Source of the DNA: Yoonia vestfoldensis DSM 16212
GTDB taxonomy: Bacteria; Pseudomonadota; Alphaproteobacteria; Rhodobacterales; Rhodobacteraceae
Direction: 5' to 3'
DNA length: 64,000 bases
NCBI RefSeq assembly: GCF_000382265.1
Contig: NZ_KB907974.1
Coordinates: 124,001-188,000, forward strand
The notes below the pieces were generated by a model, which had not been told where the DNA came from, ran no database searches, and was given only the letters and a program-made list of their open reading frames with translations. Of this stretch, positions 34,614 to 42,688 are shown piece after piece. A program made the translations under genes and the position numbers. Position 1 is the first letter of the stretch. Every line of letters begins with the position of its first letter.

Positions 34614-34635
34614 GCTGTAACGCAGGCACAACAGC

Positions 34636-35748
34636 ATGATACAGCGCCAGACGGGACCAGTCTCGACATCGGCCAATGTGCTTTCTGTTGATGCCATGGG
34701 TGGCGACAAAGGGCCTGCAACGGTGGTTGCGGGCCTTTCTAAGTTTCTGAGCGCCACACCCAACGCCCATGCGCTGCTGCACGGCCCCAAGGCCGAACTG
34801 GACCCGCTGGTCGCCGCTTACAAGATCGCGGACCGCGTGACCGTCCATGACGCAAGCGATGTGGTCAAGATGTCGGACAAGCCCAGCCATGTGCTGCGGC
34901 ATGGCAAGCGCACGTCCATGTGGTCCGCCATCGACGCGGTGCGCGACGGGCAGGCCGCGGTTTGCGTCAGTTGCGGCAATACCGGCGGGTTGATGGCCCT
35001 GTCGATGCTCCGCCTGCGCAAGGCCGAAGGTGTCAACCGCCCCGCCATCGCCTGTCTGTGGCCGTCGCGCAACCCCGCCGGGTTCAACGTGATGCTGGAT
35101 GCCGGTGCCGATATCCGGGCCGATCAGGATGACCTTTTGACCTATGCGTTGATGGGCGCGTCCTATGCCCGCAACGGTCTGGACATCGCCCGCCCGCGCG
35201 TGGGGCTGCTGAACGTGGGCACCGAAGAACACAAGGGCCGCGCCGAACTGAAGGTCGCGCATGAATTGATCGCGCGCGCGGCCGAAAAGGGCGAATTCGA
35301 CTATGTAGGCTTCGTCGAGGGCGGCGATTTGCCGTCCAACAAGGTCGATGTGATCGTCACCGACGGGTTCACCGGCAATGTCGCGCTGAAAACCGGCGAA
35401 GGCACCGCGACATTGATCAGCGAATTGCTGCGCGGGGCGATGATGGGCAATCCGCTGTCGATGATGGGTGCGCTGCTGGCGGGGGGATCGCTGCGCCGGT
35501 TGCGCAAACGGATCGACCCGCGCCGTGTGAACGGCGGCGTGTTTCTGGGGCTGAACCAGACCGTCATCAAAAGCCATGGATCGGCGGACGAAACGGGTGT
35601 CGCCGCAGCCCTGCATCTGGCCTATCGGCTGGCGCAGACCGGCTTTTCGGACAAACTGGCGGCACGGGTTGCATCCGCCGCCGCACTTGCCCAAGATCAG
35701 GGCCAAGAAGGTGCTGCCGATACGGTCGACACCAAGACAGGCAAGTAG
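34636..35748 (+). CDS. plsX: Phosphate acyltransferase PlsX
   Basis: Makes acyl-phosphate from acyl-ACP for the first step of phospholipid synthesis with PlsY. 370 residues, the start adding about 12 residues before VLSVDAMGGDKGPATVVAGL. SCGNTGGLMALSML, PAIACLWPS, LLNVGTEEHKGR and VDVIVTDGFTGNVALKTGEG are PlsX signatures. The last 20 residues are polar and variable. It lies in the DUF177-rpmF-plsX-fabH block and joins ribosome output with membrane lipid synthesis. Confidence 0.97.
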   Translation: MIQRQTGPVSTSANVLSVDAMGGDKGPATVVAGLSKFLSATPNAHALLHGPKAELDPLVAAYKIADRVTVHDASDVVKMSDKPSHVLRHGKRTSMWSAIDAVRDGQAAVCVSCGNTGGLMALSMLRLRKAEGVNRPAIACLWPSRNPAGFNVMLDAGADIRADQDDLLTYALMGASYARNGLDIARPRVGLLNVGTEEHKGRAELKVAHELIARAAEKGEFDYVGFVEGGDLPSNKVDVIVTDGFTGNVALKTGEGTATLISELLRGAMMGNPLSMMGALLAGGSLRRLRKRIDPRRVNGGVFLGLNQTVIKSHGSADETGVAAALHLAYRLAQTGFSDKLAARVASAAALAQDQGQEGAADTVDTKTGK

Positions 35749-35750
35749 AA

Positions 35751-36722
35751 ATGACACGTCGCGCAGTGGTCAAGGGAATCGGGCATTATCTTCCCGAACG
35801 TATTGTTCCCAATAGCGAATTCGAAAAGACTCTGGAGACGACCGACGAATGGATCAAGGCGCGGTCCGGCATCGAACGCCGCCATTTCGCAGCCTCTGGC
35901 GAGACGACATCCGATCTGGCCACCCATGCCGCCAAAGCAGCCCTTGCGTCGGCCGGCATGGCCGCAAGCGAGATCGACGCCATCGTTCTGGCCACATCGA
36001 CCGCCGACCTGACATTTCCGTCGGCGGCCACGATGGTGCAGCATGCGATTGGCAACACCACTGGCTATGCCTTTGATATCCAAGCGGTTTGCGCGGGTTT
36101 CGTCTATGCCCTGTCCACCGCCAACGCGCTGATCACATCCGGTCAGGCGCAGAGTGTCATGGTCATCGGGGCCGAAACCTTCAGCAAGATCATGGACTGG
36201 ACCGACCGGTCGACATGCGTTTTGTTCGGAGACGGCGCGGGTGCTTTGATCCTGTCGGCCGAAGATGGCGACGGCAGCACTGCGGATCGCGGCATTCTGT
36301 CGACGGATCTGAACTCTGACGGACGTTACCGTGACCTGCTGTATGTCGATGGCGGCGTCTCCACGCAGAACACCGGCATGTTGCGCATGGAAGGCAAGGA
36401 AGTCTTCCGCCACGCCGTCGAAAAACTGGCCGCGACCGCCGATACCGCGCTGCACAAGGTCGGGCTGACCGCCGATGACGTGACATGGGTCGTGCCGCAT
36501 CAGGCCAATATCCGGATCATTCAGGCCACCGCGAAAAAGCTCGGCGTCGGCATGGACCGCGTGGTCGTCACCGTGCAGGACCATGGCAATACATCCGCCG
36601 CCTCGATCCCGCTGGCGCTGTCGGTGGGTGTGGCCAACGGCCAGATCAAGCGCGGCGATCTGGTCGTGACAGAGGCCATCGGCGGCGGTCTGGCCTGGGG
36701 GTCGGTCGTGCTGCGCTGGTAG
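35751..36722 (+). CDS. fabH: Beta-ketoacyl-ACP synthase III
   Basis: Starts fatty acid synthesis by joining acetyl-CoA and malonyl-ACP. 323 residues. Catalytic Cys114 in QAVCAGFVYAL, His250 in VVPHQANIRI and Asn280 in DHGNTSAASIPLAL form the triad, and TTDEWIKARSGIERR is typical for FabH. It follows plsX by 2 bases. Substrate range (acetyl versus branched primers) cannot be told from sequence. Confidence 0.97.
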   Translation: MTRRAVVKGIGHYLPERIVPNSEFEKTLETTDEWIKARSGIERRHFAASGETTSDLATHAAKAALASAGMAASEIDAIVLATSTADLTFPSAATMVQHAIGNTTGYAFDIQAVCAGFVYALSTANALITSGQAQSVMVIGAETFSKIMDWTDRSTCVLFGDGAGALILSAEDGDGSTADRGILSTDLNSDGRYRDLLYVDGGVSTQNTGMLRMEGKEVFRHAVEKLAATADTALHKVGLTADDVTWVVPHQANIRIIQATAKKLGVGMDRVVVTVQDHGNTSAASIPLALSVGVANGQIKRGDLVVTEAIGGGLAWGSVVLRW

Positions 36723-36764
36723 GGTGAAAGCACGCGCTGAACCGGCTTTGCCAAGTCCTTGTTA

Positions 36765-36793
36765 TTGACTCTGAAATTGCTCCGCGCCAATGT
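36765..36793 (+). promoter_or_regulatory. Candidate promoter of ihfA
   Basis: TTGACT (36765-36770) and CAATGT (36788-36793) are 17 bases apart in the 98-base gap before ihfA. The -35 is good and the -10 weak. The -10 overlaps the left arm of an inverted repeat. Confidence 0.45.
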
Positions 36794-36808
36794 TAGCGCG
36801 AATTGGCG
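36785..36808. promoter_or_regulatory. Inverted repeat before ihfA
   Basis: CGCCAAT (36785-36791) and ATTGGCG (36802-36808) are perfect 7-base arms around 10 bases, ending 12 bases before the ATG. It could be an operator or a leader hairpin. IHF autoregulation is known in enterobacteria, but this does not match the IHF consensus. Confidence 0.5.
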
Positions 36809-36820
36809 AGGGGATGAGGT

Positions 36821-37123
36821 ATGGCGGACAAGACTTTGACACGCATGGACCTGGCGGACGCTGTCCATAGTGAGGTGGGGCTGTCGCGCAATGACAGCGC
36901 TGATCTGGTGGAAAGCGTGCTGACGCATGTTTCCGATTCGCTGGTGGCGGGGGATACCGTCAAGATTTCGTCCTTCGGGACGTTTTCGGTCCGCGAAAAG
37001 GCCGCCCGCGTGGGGCGCAACCCCAAGACCGGCGAAGAAGTCCCGATCCATCCCCGCCGCGTGCTGACATTCAGGCCATCGCATCTGATGAAGGATCGCG
37101 TCGCGGCCGGAAACAAGACCTGA
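36821..37123 (+). CDS. ihfA: Integration host factor subunit alpha
   Basis: Nucleoid protein that bends DNA as a heterodimer with IhfB. 100 residues. [36 protein letters not shown] holds the DNA-intercalating proline in the beta arm; [32 protein letters not shown] is typical for alphaproteobacterial IhfA. It pairs with the MerR-type gene downstream, 3 bases away, as in most relatives. Confidence 0.95.
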   Translation: MADKTLTRMDLADAVHSEVGLSRNDSADLVESVLTHVSDSLVAGDTVKISSFGTFSVREKAARVGRNPKTGEEVPIHPRRVLTFRPSHLMKDRVAAGNKT

Positions 37124-37126
37124 GCC

Positions 37127-37708
37127 ATGGCCAAAGCCCGCGAAGCCTTTCGCACGATTTCCGAAGTCGCGGAATGGCTCGACACCCCGACCCATGTGCT
37201 GCGATTCTGGGAAACCAAGTTCAGCCAGATCCGGCCCGTCAAGGGCGCGGGTGGGCGGCGGTATTACCGCCCCAGCGACATGGACCTGCTGGGCGGCATC
37301 AAGCAATTGCTGCATGAAGACGGGGTGACGATCAAGGGCACCCAGAAGCTCTTGCGCGAGAAGGGCGTGAAATACGTGGCCTCACTCGGGCCGAGTGTCA
37401 CAGCTGAGATCGCGGCGGATATCCAAGACGCGACGCCGGTGGCCGCGCCCGCCGCCACGCCGCAGGCGGCAGAGCCCGCGCCCGTGGTACCGCGTCCCGC
37501 GCAGACGGCCTTGCCATTCGATGACGTGCCGGTGCCACCGCGCCGCGATCCGGTCTTTGCCGAACCGCCGCGCGAACTGCCCGATGTGCCTGCCCGCCTG
37601 ATCGGCCGCGCGCCTGTGCACCCTGCGGCTTTGAAGGCGCACGCGGCGCGCATCGCGCCGATGCTGGCCCGTCTGGATGCGGTGCGTGACCGGATGCGCC
37701 ACGCCTGA
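37127..37708 (+). CDS. MerR family transcriptional regulator
   Basis: 193-residue protein with an N-terminal MerR helix-turn-helix: [55 protein letters not shown]. The rest is Ala/Pro-rich and variable, with no metal-binding cysteines, so the signal is unknown. The gene follows ihfA in most alphaproteobacteria. The C-terminal tail ends [10 protein letters not shown]. Regulatory target cannot be inferred. Confidence 0.88.
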   Translation: MAKAREAFRTISEVAEWLDTPTHVLRFWETKFSQIRPVKGAGGRRYYRPSDMDLLGGIKQLLHEDGVTIKGTQKLLREKGVKYVASLGPSVTAEIAADIQDATPVAAPAATPQAAEPAPVVPRPAQTALPFDDVPVPPRRDPVFAEPPRELPDVPARLIGRAPVHPAALKAHAARIAPMLARLDAVRDRMRHA

Positions 37709-37734
37709 GCGGCGGTTGCTCCAAGACGTTTTCT

Positions 37735-37768
37735 GGCCTCCGGCGGGGATATTTAGGCTCAGAAGATG
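37735..37768 (+). repeat. Dispersed repeat copy C (type 1)
   Basis: GGCCTCCGGCGGGGATATTT followed by AGGCTCAGAAGATG, downstream of the MerR-type gene in sense orientation. Confidence 0.85.
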
Positions 37769-37781
37769 ATGCTTTTCGGGC

Positions 37782-37809
37782 TTGTTCCCGCCCCAGATTC
37801 CAGTATGAA
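37782..37809 (+). promoter_or_regulatory. Candidate promoter of tRNA-Pro
   Basis: TTGTTC (37782-37787) and TATGAA (37804-37809), 16 bases apart, would start transcription a few bases before the tRNA 5' end at 37820. Confidence 0.45.
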
Positions 37810-37819
37810 CACGCCTAGT

Positions 37820-37896
37820 CGGGCTATAGCGCAGCCTGGTAGCGCGTCCGTCTGGGGGACGGAAGGTCGCAGGTTCGAGTCCTGCTAGCCCGACCA
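37820..37896 (+). tRNA. tRNA-Pro (GGG anticodon)
   Basis: A 77-base cloverleaf: acceptor CGGGCTA pairs with TAGCCCG; D-arm GCGC/GCGC around AGCCTGGTA; anticodon arm TCCGT/ACGGA around loop CTGGGGG, giving anticodon GGG; T-arm GCAGG/CCTGC with TTCGAGT. The discriminator A and an encoded CCA end are present. It reads CCC (and by wobble CCU) proline codons, useful in this GC-rich genome. A Rho-independent terminator follows. Confidence 0.97.
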
Positions 37897-37904
37897 ATCA
37901 TAAC

Positions 37905-37937
37905 CGCCCGCTTGCGTTTGCGCGCAGCGGGCGTTTT
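37905..37937 (+). terminator. Rho-independent terminator after tRNA-Pro
   Basis: CGCCCGCT and AGCGGGCG form an 8-base stem around 13 bases, directly followed by TTTT. It begins 9 bases after the tRNA CCA. Confidence 0.88.
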
Positions 37938-37969
37938 GATGTCTGGCAGGTGCCAAGGGGATGATTTTC

Positions 37970-39052
37970 ATGCAAAACGGCGTTCTGGCAGACCATCAGA
38001 TCCGCGCGATGATCGCCACGGGCGCGATCCGTGCGGACGCGCCCATCGATGCAGGCCAGATCCAGCCTGCCTCGCTTGATCTGCGCTTGGGCGCTGTCGC
38101 CTACCGTGTGCGCGCGTCGTTTCTGGCGGGTCGCCAGCGCAGGGTGGCCGAACGGCTCGCGGATTTCCAGATGCATGCCATCGACCTGACAGGCGGGGCC
38201 GTGCTGGAAAAAGGCTGCGTCTATGTGGTGCCCTTGATGGAAAGCCTGTCCTTGCCGCAGGGGATGACGGGGGCGGCTTCGGCGAAGTCATCCATCGGGC
38301 GGTTGGACCTGCTGACGCGGATCATCACCGATCACGGCGTCGAATTCGACCGTGTGCCCGCGGGCTATGACGGCCCGCTTTATGTCGAGATTTGCCCGCG
38401 GTCTTTTTCGGTCGTGGCCCAGCCGGGGCAGATGCTGAACCAGATCATCTTTCGTCAGGGCAAGACCATCATGTCCGATGACGACCTGCGCGCGCTGCAT
38501 GGCACCACACCCATCGTGTCGGGTGATCCGATGATTTCGGACGGTTTGGGCTTTTCCGTCGATCTGCGCCCCGAGGCGGGCAATCTGGTCGGTTACCGCG
38601 CCAAGCCGCATACGGGCGTGATCGATCTGGGCAAGCTCAACCATTACGACCCCGCCGAATTCTGGGAACCGGTGCATACCGATACCGGCTGGATCATCCT
38701 TGATCCCGGCGCGTTCTATATCCTTGTCAGCCGCGAGGCGATTGTCATCCCGCCGATGCAGGCTGCCGAAATGGCGCCCTATCTGGCCATGGTGGGCGAA
38801 TTCCGCGTGCATTACGCGGGCTTTTTCGACCCCGGTTTCGGCTACGCCGCCGCAGGAGGGGCCGGATCACGCGGGGTGCTGGAGGTGCGCTGCCACGAGG
38901 CGCCATTTGTGCTGGAACACGGGCAAGTCGTGGGGCGGCTGGTTTACGAGCATATGGCCGCCCTGCCCGAGGCTTTGTACGGGCAGGCGATCAAGTCGAA
39001 CTATCAAGGACAGGGATTGAAGCTGTCCAAGCATTTCAAACCTAGCGCATGA
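37970..39052 (+). CDS. dcd: 2'-deoxycytidine 5'-triphosphate deaminase, two-domain form
   Basis: Converts dCTP to dUTP for dTTP synthesis. 360 residues, almost double the 190 of E. coli Dcd: an N-terminal dUTPase-fold domain (IQPASLDLRLGAVAYRV ... SAKSSIGRLDLLTRIITDHGVEFDRVPAGYDGPLYVEICP) and a second related domain from about residue 185 (FSVDLRPEAGNLVGYRAK ... FRVHYAGFFDPGFGYAAAGG). This tandem form is standard in alphaproteobacteria. ATG 37970 follows AAGGGG by 9 bases; an ATG at 37961 abuts it and is less likely. The end overlaps a small minus-strand gene by 11 bases. Confidence 0.93.
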   Translation: MQNGVLADHQIRAMIATGAIRADAPIDAGQIQPASLDLRLGAVAYRVRASFLAGRQRRVAERLADFQMHAIDLTGGAVLEKGCVYVVPLMESLSLPQGMTGAASAKSSIGRLDLLTRIITDHGVEFDRVPAGYDGPLYVEICPRSFSVVAQPGQMLNQIIFRQGKTIMSDDDLRALHGTTPIVSGDPMISDGLGFSVDLRPEAGNLVGYRAKPHTGVIDLGKLNHYDPAEFWEPVHTDTGWIILDPGAFYILVSREAIVIPPMQAAEMAPYLAMVGEFRVHYAGFFDPGFGYAAAGGAGSRGVLEVRCHEAPFVLEHGQVVGRLVYEHMAALPEALYGQAIKSNYQGQGLKLSKHFKPSA

Positions 39053-39218
39053 AGCGGCGCAGCAGGCGCATGCCCTGCTGCAACTGCTTGGACTGACCGG
39101 CACCCGGGGCCTGTTTGCCCGTCTGCCCGCCGCGTTTGGACAGCATCTGCATGCCTTTGCCGATCCCGCGGTTCATCACCTGCCGGACGACCATGTTGAT
39201 CACGCGGTTCATGTTCAT
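39042..39218 (-). CDS. Small conserved basic protein (58 residues)
   Basis: Short gene, shorter than usual gene-calling limits. It encodes MNMNRVINMVVRQVMNRGIGKGMQMLSKRGGQTG and on to QLQQGMRLLRRFMR. The start is supported by AAGGATGG before the ATG at 39218. The product is rich in Arg, Met and Gln, with no Trp and no hydrophobic core, so it is either membrane-surface bound or nucleic-acid binding. I do not recognise a named family, though small proteins like it appear near scpB in relatives. It converges with dcd and overlaps its end by 11 bases. Confidence 0.65.
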   Translation of the reverse strand: MNMNRVINMVVRQVMNRGIGKGMQMLSKRGGQTGKQAPGAGQSKQLQQGMRLLRRFMR

Positions 39219-39264
39219 CGTTCCATCCTTTCACCCACCATGCGCGCAACATAGGGCAGCACGC

Positions 39265-39906
39265 TCAATCTTCAAAGAGCTCGGACTGGCCTGCATCGGC
39301 ACTGTCATCCTCGGTCTCGCCCAAGGGGACGGTGCCGGGTGGCGGGCGGTTTTCGAGCAGACCTGCCCCGCGCAATTCCTTGAGCCCCGGCAGGTCGCGG
39401 GCGTTTTCCAGACCGAAATGGTCAAGGAAACCTTGCGTCACTACAAAGGTCACGGGCCGGCCCGGTGTCATCTTGCGCCGCCCGAACCTGATCCATTCCA
39501 TTTCGATCAGCTGGTCGATGGTGCCGCGACTGACGCTGACGCCGCGGATTTCCTCGATCTCGGCGCGCGTCACCGGCTGGTGATAGGCAACGATGGCCAG
39601 CGTTTCGATGGCCGCGCGTGACAATTTGCGGGTTTCGACGATTTCCTTTTGCATCAGGAACCCAAGGTCCGGCGCCGTGCGGATCGCCCAGGCATCGCCG
39701 ATGCGCACCACGTTGACGCCGCGCCCTTCGTAGCGTTTGCGCAAATAGGCCAGCGCCTCGGCAGGGTCGCAGCCATGCGGCATCCGCCCGATCAGGTCCT
39801 GCACGGTGACGGGGTCGGCGGTGGCGAACAGGATCGCCTCGACCATGCGTTCCTGTTCGCCCATGGGGGGTGCGTCGAACAGGCTGTCGTTTTGCGGTTT
39901 AGCCAT
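39265..39906 (-). CDS. scpB: Segregation and condensation protein B
   Basis: Non-SMC winged-helix subunit of the SMC-ScpAB condensin, dimerising to bridge ScpA and SMC. 213 residues. ATG 39906 overlaps the scpA stop by 8 bases. MVEAILFATADPVTVQDLIGRMP and KLSRAAIETLAIVAYHQPVTRAEIEEIRGVSVSRGTIDQLIEMEWIRFGRRK are ScpB signatures. The acidic tail ETEDDSADAGQSELFED is variable. An upstream in-frame extension lies in scpA and is not used. Confidence 0.95.
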   Translation of the reverse strand: MAKPQNDSLFDAPPMGEQERMVEAILFATADPVTVQDLIGRMPHGCDPAEALAYLRKRYEGRGVNVVRIGDAWAIRTAPDLGFLMQKEIVETRKLSRAAIETLAIVAYHQPVTRAEIEEIRGVSVSRGTIDQLIEMEWIRFGRRKMTPGRPVTFVVTQGFLDHFGLENARDLPGLKELRGAGLLENRPPPGTVPLGETEDDSADAGQSELFED

Positions 39907-40693
39907 TGCGCGGTTCTTTCTTGCGAATCTGGATCGGCGCAAAGGTGTCGCCTTGCCGGATTTCGATCTTGCCTTCCTTGGCCAGTTCCAGCGACGCGGC
40001 GAATGTCGCCGCCGTGGTCGACCGCCTGCGTTGCGGATCGGCGTCCCAGCCATCTGGCAGATAGCTGGAAATATCCGTCCAGTCACCGGCAAAGCCAATG
40101 AGGTGCCGCATCCGTTCCAGCGCCTGTTCCATCGTCATCACATGCTGCCGGTCCAGCACGAAGGGACGGAAATCGTCGCGCGTGCGGATGCGCGCATAGC
40201 CCTGCATCAGATCAAGCAAGGTCGCGGTATAGCTGATCCGGCGGACACGCTGCACGTCTTCGGTGATGCCGCGCGCGAAAAAATCGCGGCTCAGTTGATC
40301 GCGCGCCATCAGTTTCGCTGCCGCCTCGCGCATGGCGGCCAGCCGTTCCAGCTGGAAGGCCAGATGTGCGGCCAGTTCCTCGCCCGATGGTCCGGCCTCG
40401 CGCGGGTCGGGCGGCAGCAGGAGCCGTGATTTGAGGAAGGCGAGCCAGGCCGCCATCACAAGGTAATCGGCGGCCAGTTCCAGCCGCAGCGCCTTGGCCT
40501 GTTCGACGAAGGCCAGATATTGCTGTGCCAATGCCAGAATGGAAATCTGGCGCAGATCGACCTTTTGGGTGCGCGACAGTGTCAGCAGCAGATCGAGCGG
40601 CCCTTCAAAGGCACCGACATCGACGATCAGCGCCTCGGCGGCAACGCGGGCGCTGATACGGTCGGTATCTTCCTCAAATTCATCGGGCTGCAT
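39899..40693 (-). CDS. scpA: Segregation and condensation protein A
   Basis: Kleisin subunit of the bacterial condensin; its ends clamp the SMC heads. 264 residues. VGAFEGPLDLLLTLSRTQKVDLRQISILALAQQYLAFVEQAKALRLELAADYLVMAAWLAFLKSRLLLP is the diagnostic N-terminal region, and the C-terminal winged helix ends RRRSTTAATFAASLELAKEGKIEIRQGDTFAPI. scpA and scpB overlap, typical for a complex made in fixed ratio. nagZ lies 6 bases upstream. Confidence 0.95.
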   Translation of the reverse strand: MQPDEFEEDTDRISARVAAEALIVDVGAFEGPLDLLLTLSRTQKVDLRQISILALAQQYLAFVEQAKALRLELAADYLVMAAWLAFLKSRLLLPPDPREAGPSGEELAAHLAFQLERLAAMREAAAKLMARDQLSRDFFARGITEDVQRVRRISYTATLLDLMQGYARIRTRDDFRPFVLDRQHVMTMEQALERMRHLIGFAGDWTDISSYLPDGWDADPQRRRSTTAATFAASLELAKEGKIEIRQGDTFAPIQIRKKEPRNG

Positions 40694-40699
40694 TGGACC

Positions 40700-41689
40700 T
40701 CACGCCATAAGCGCTTCAAATTCGGCCTCTAGCGCTGCGATGTCAATCTTTTCAGGCGGCTTGCGCAGGGCCAAGGCGCGGTCGGCGCGGATTATCGCCT
40801 GAGGCGACAAGGCGCCGGCGGCCTTGGCCACGTCGGCCATTTCCTGCGCGTCACCGTTGCAATGCAGGATCAGGTCGCAGCCTGCGCCGACGGCGGCAAG
40901 GCTGCGGTCGGTCACGGTGCCCGCCAGCGCCTGCATCGACAGATCATCGGTCATCAGCAGCCCGTCGAACCCGATCTGGTCGCGGATCACCTGCATCATC
41001 ACGGGCGAGGTCGTCGCGGGCCGGTCAGGATCAAGCGCGTCGAAGACGATATGCGCGGTCATGCCCAAGGGCAGGTCACGCAAGGCCGCGAAGGGTGCGA
41101 AATCATGGGCGGTCAGGTCGTCCACGCTCGCGCTCACACGCGGCAGGGCCAGATGGCTGTCGGCCTGCGCGCGCCCGTGACCGGGGATGTGTTTCAGCAC
41201 GGGCAGGACGCCGCCTGCCAACAGGCCATCAGCACAGGCGCGCGCGGCGGCGACGACCGTGGGCACGTCCCACCCGTAAAGCCGGTTTTGCAGGAATGGA
41301 TGGGTCGCATCCTCGGCCACATCGGCCAGGGGGGCGCAGTTGACGTCGATGCCGACGGACAGCAGGTCCCGTGCGATCAGCCGGTAGCGCAGCCATTGCG
41401 CGCGAAGGGGGTCAGACGCGCGGGCCATCTGGTCGAGCGCGGGCAGATAGTCGCGCCAAAGGGGGCTGCGCATCCGCTGCACGCGCCCGCCCTCTTGGTC
41501 GATCAGGATCGGTGCGGCGCGGCCCAGGACATCGCGCAAATCGCCGGTCAGGCGGCGCAATTGGTCGGGGGTGTCGATGTTGCGGGCGAACAGGATGAAA
41601 CCCCAAGGGTCCGCATCACGGAAAAACCCGCGCTCCCATGCTGTCACCTCCAGTGCGGCTGGGCCAAAGATCGCCGCTGTCTGGGTCAC
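40700..41689 (-). CDS. nagZ: Beta-N-acetylhexosaminidase (peptidoglycan recycling)
   Basis: Cytosolic glycoside hydrolase family 3 enzyme that removes GlcNAc from anhydro-muropeptides. 329 residues. The family motif KHIPGHGRAQADSHLALPRV includes the catalytic His loop, and LLMTDDLSMQALAGT bears the nucleophile Asp. The start is GTG at 41689, directly after the SPOR gene stop. The product can signal AmpR-type regulators when its substrate accumulates. Gene order SPOR-nagZ-scpA-scpB is common in Rhodobacterales. Confidence 0.95.
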   Translation of the reverse strand: MTQTAAIFGPAALEVTAWERGFFRDADPWGFILFARNIDTPDQLRRLTGDLRDVLGRAAPILIDQEGGRVQRMRSPLWRDYLPALDQMARASDPLRAQWLRYRLIARDLLSVGIDVNCAPLADVAEDATHPFLQNRLYGWDVPTVVAAARACADGLLAGGVLPVLKHIPGHGRAQADSHLALPRVSASVDDLTAHDFAPFAALRDLPLGMTAHIVFDALDPDRPATTSPVMMQVIRDQIGFDGLLMTDDLSMQALAGTVTDRSLAAVGAGCDLILHCNGDAQEMADVAKAAGALSPQAIIRADRALALRKPPEKIDIAALEAEFEALMA

Positions 41690-42619
41690 TTAATTGACCA
41701 CGACCGCGATGCATTCCGCGCCTTCGGCCTGCAAGGCGGCGCAGAACCGGCGGGCATCGTCGCGATCGGAAAAGCCGCTGGCGCGGAGACGGTACCATGT
41801 GCCGCTGCTTTGGGTGCTGACCTGTACCACACGTTCGCGCCCGTTCATCAGCGCGCCAAAGCGGGATTCAAGCCGTGCCCATTCTTCCGCCGCCAAGGCG
41901 GGGGTCGAGAACGCGCCCAACTGCACAAGGTCGGTGCCGGTCGCAAAGCTGGCGGTGGTGACCGCGACTTCGGAGGTATTCGCGGGGGCGGCCGGCGCGG
42001 ATGTATTTGCAGTGGCGGCGGGCGCGGCTGCCGCGCGCAGCGAGGCCGGGCGCAGGACCGGACGCAGCGATACGGACACGCCGGGCACAGACGCCGACAC
42101 GCGGTCCATCGCAGCAACTTCTGTGGCGTCGTCAGCTTCGGTGATTTCGGCGACCATGGCCAGCACATCCTCGACCGTGGCACCCATGTTCTGCGCGGGG
42201 GTCGAGATCTGGGTGGCATCAGGCAGCACGGCCACGGGCAGCATCGTTTCGTCGCCCACATCATCAAGAGCCGTCATCGGGAAGGCTTCGAGGTCTTCGC
42301 GCGCCAGACCCGGCCCGCGCGGCGCCAGGACCAAGCGGTCTTCGGGGGCGGCAGCTTCGCCCATCGCGACAAGTTCGTTGACGGACAGCCCTGCGTGACG
42401 GGCGATATCGCCACCCGGATCGTCAGGCAGCACGCGCATGTCGCCTTCCATGGCGCGCACCACGGGAATACCCGTCACGTCACGCATGATCAGCTTATAG
42501 CCCCAATAGCCAATGCCGATCATCAGCGACAAGGATACCAGCGCACCAAGGACATTCATCCATGATTGCACGCGCCCATTGCCCGATCTCGGGGCTTGCC
42601 CCTGCTCGTATATCGCCAT
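41690..42619 (-). CDS. SPOR domain protein, membrane anchored
   Basis: 309-residue protein with one membrane helix (about residues 23-42: LGALVSLSLMIGIGYWGYKL), a long Ala/Pro-rich periplasmic linker, and a C-terminal SPOR domain of about 70 residues (DLVQLGAFSTPALAAEEWARLESRFGALMNGRERVVQVS...YRLRASGFSDRDDARRFCAALQAEGAECIAV). SPOR domains bind denuded glycan at the division site. Upstream argS and downstream nagZ fit a peptidoglycan role. ATG 42619 is preferred; the TTG just before it is in frame but poorly placed. Confidence 0.9.
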   Translation of the reverse strand: MAIYEQGQAPRSGNGRVQSWMNVLGALVSLSLMIGIGYWGYKLIMRDVTGIPVVRAMEGDMRVLPDDPGGDIARHAGLSVNELVAMGEAAAPEDRLVLAPRGPGLAREDLEAFPMTALDDVGDETMLPVAVLPDATQISTPAQNMGATVEDVLAMVAEITEADDATEVAAMDRVSASVPGVSVSLRPVLRPASLRAAAAPAATANTSAPAAPANTSEVAVTTASFATGTDLVQLGAFSTPALAAEEWARLESRFGALMNGRERVVQVSTQSSGTWYRLRASGFSDRDDARRFCAALQAEGAECIAVVVN

Positions 42620-42688
42620 CAATGCCTCACTGCCCGCGCCGTTTGCGGCTTGTCGGGTCGTCTGCTCTGCCTTGTCCAGCGGTCTGCG

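Noticed and set aside
37820..37896. tRNA-Pro as an integration site
   Set aside because: No integrase, no direct repeat of the tRNA 3' end and no foreign-looking genes follow; the next gene is housekeeping dcd.
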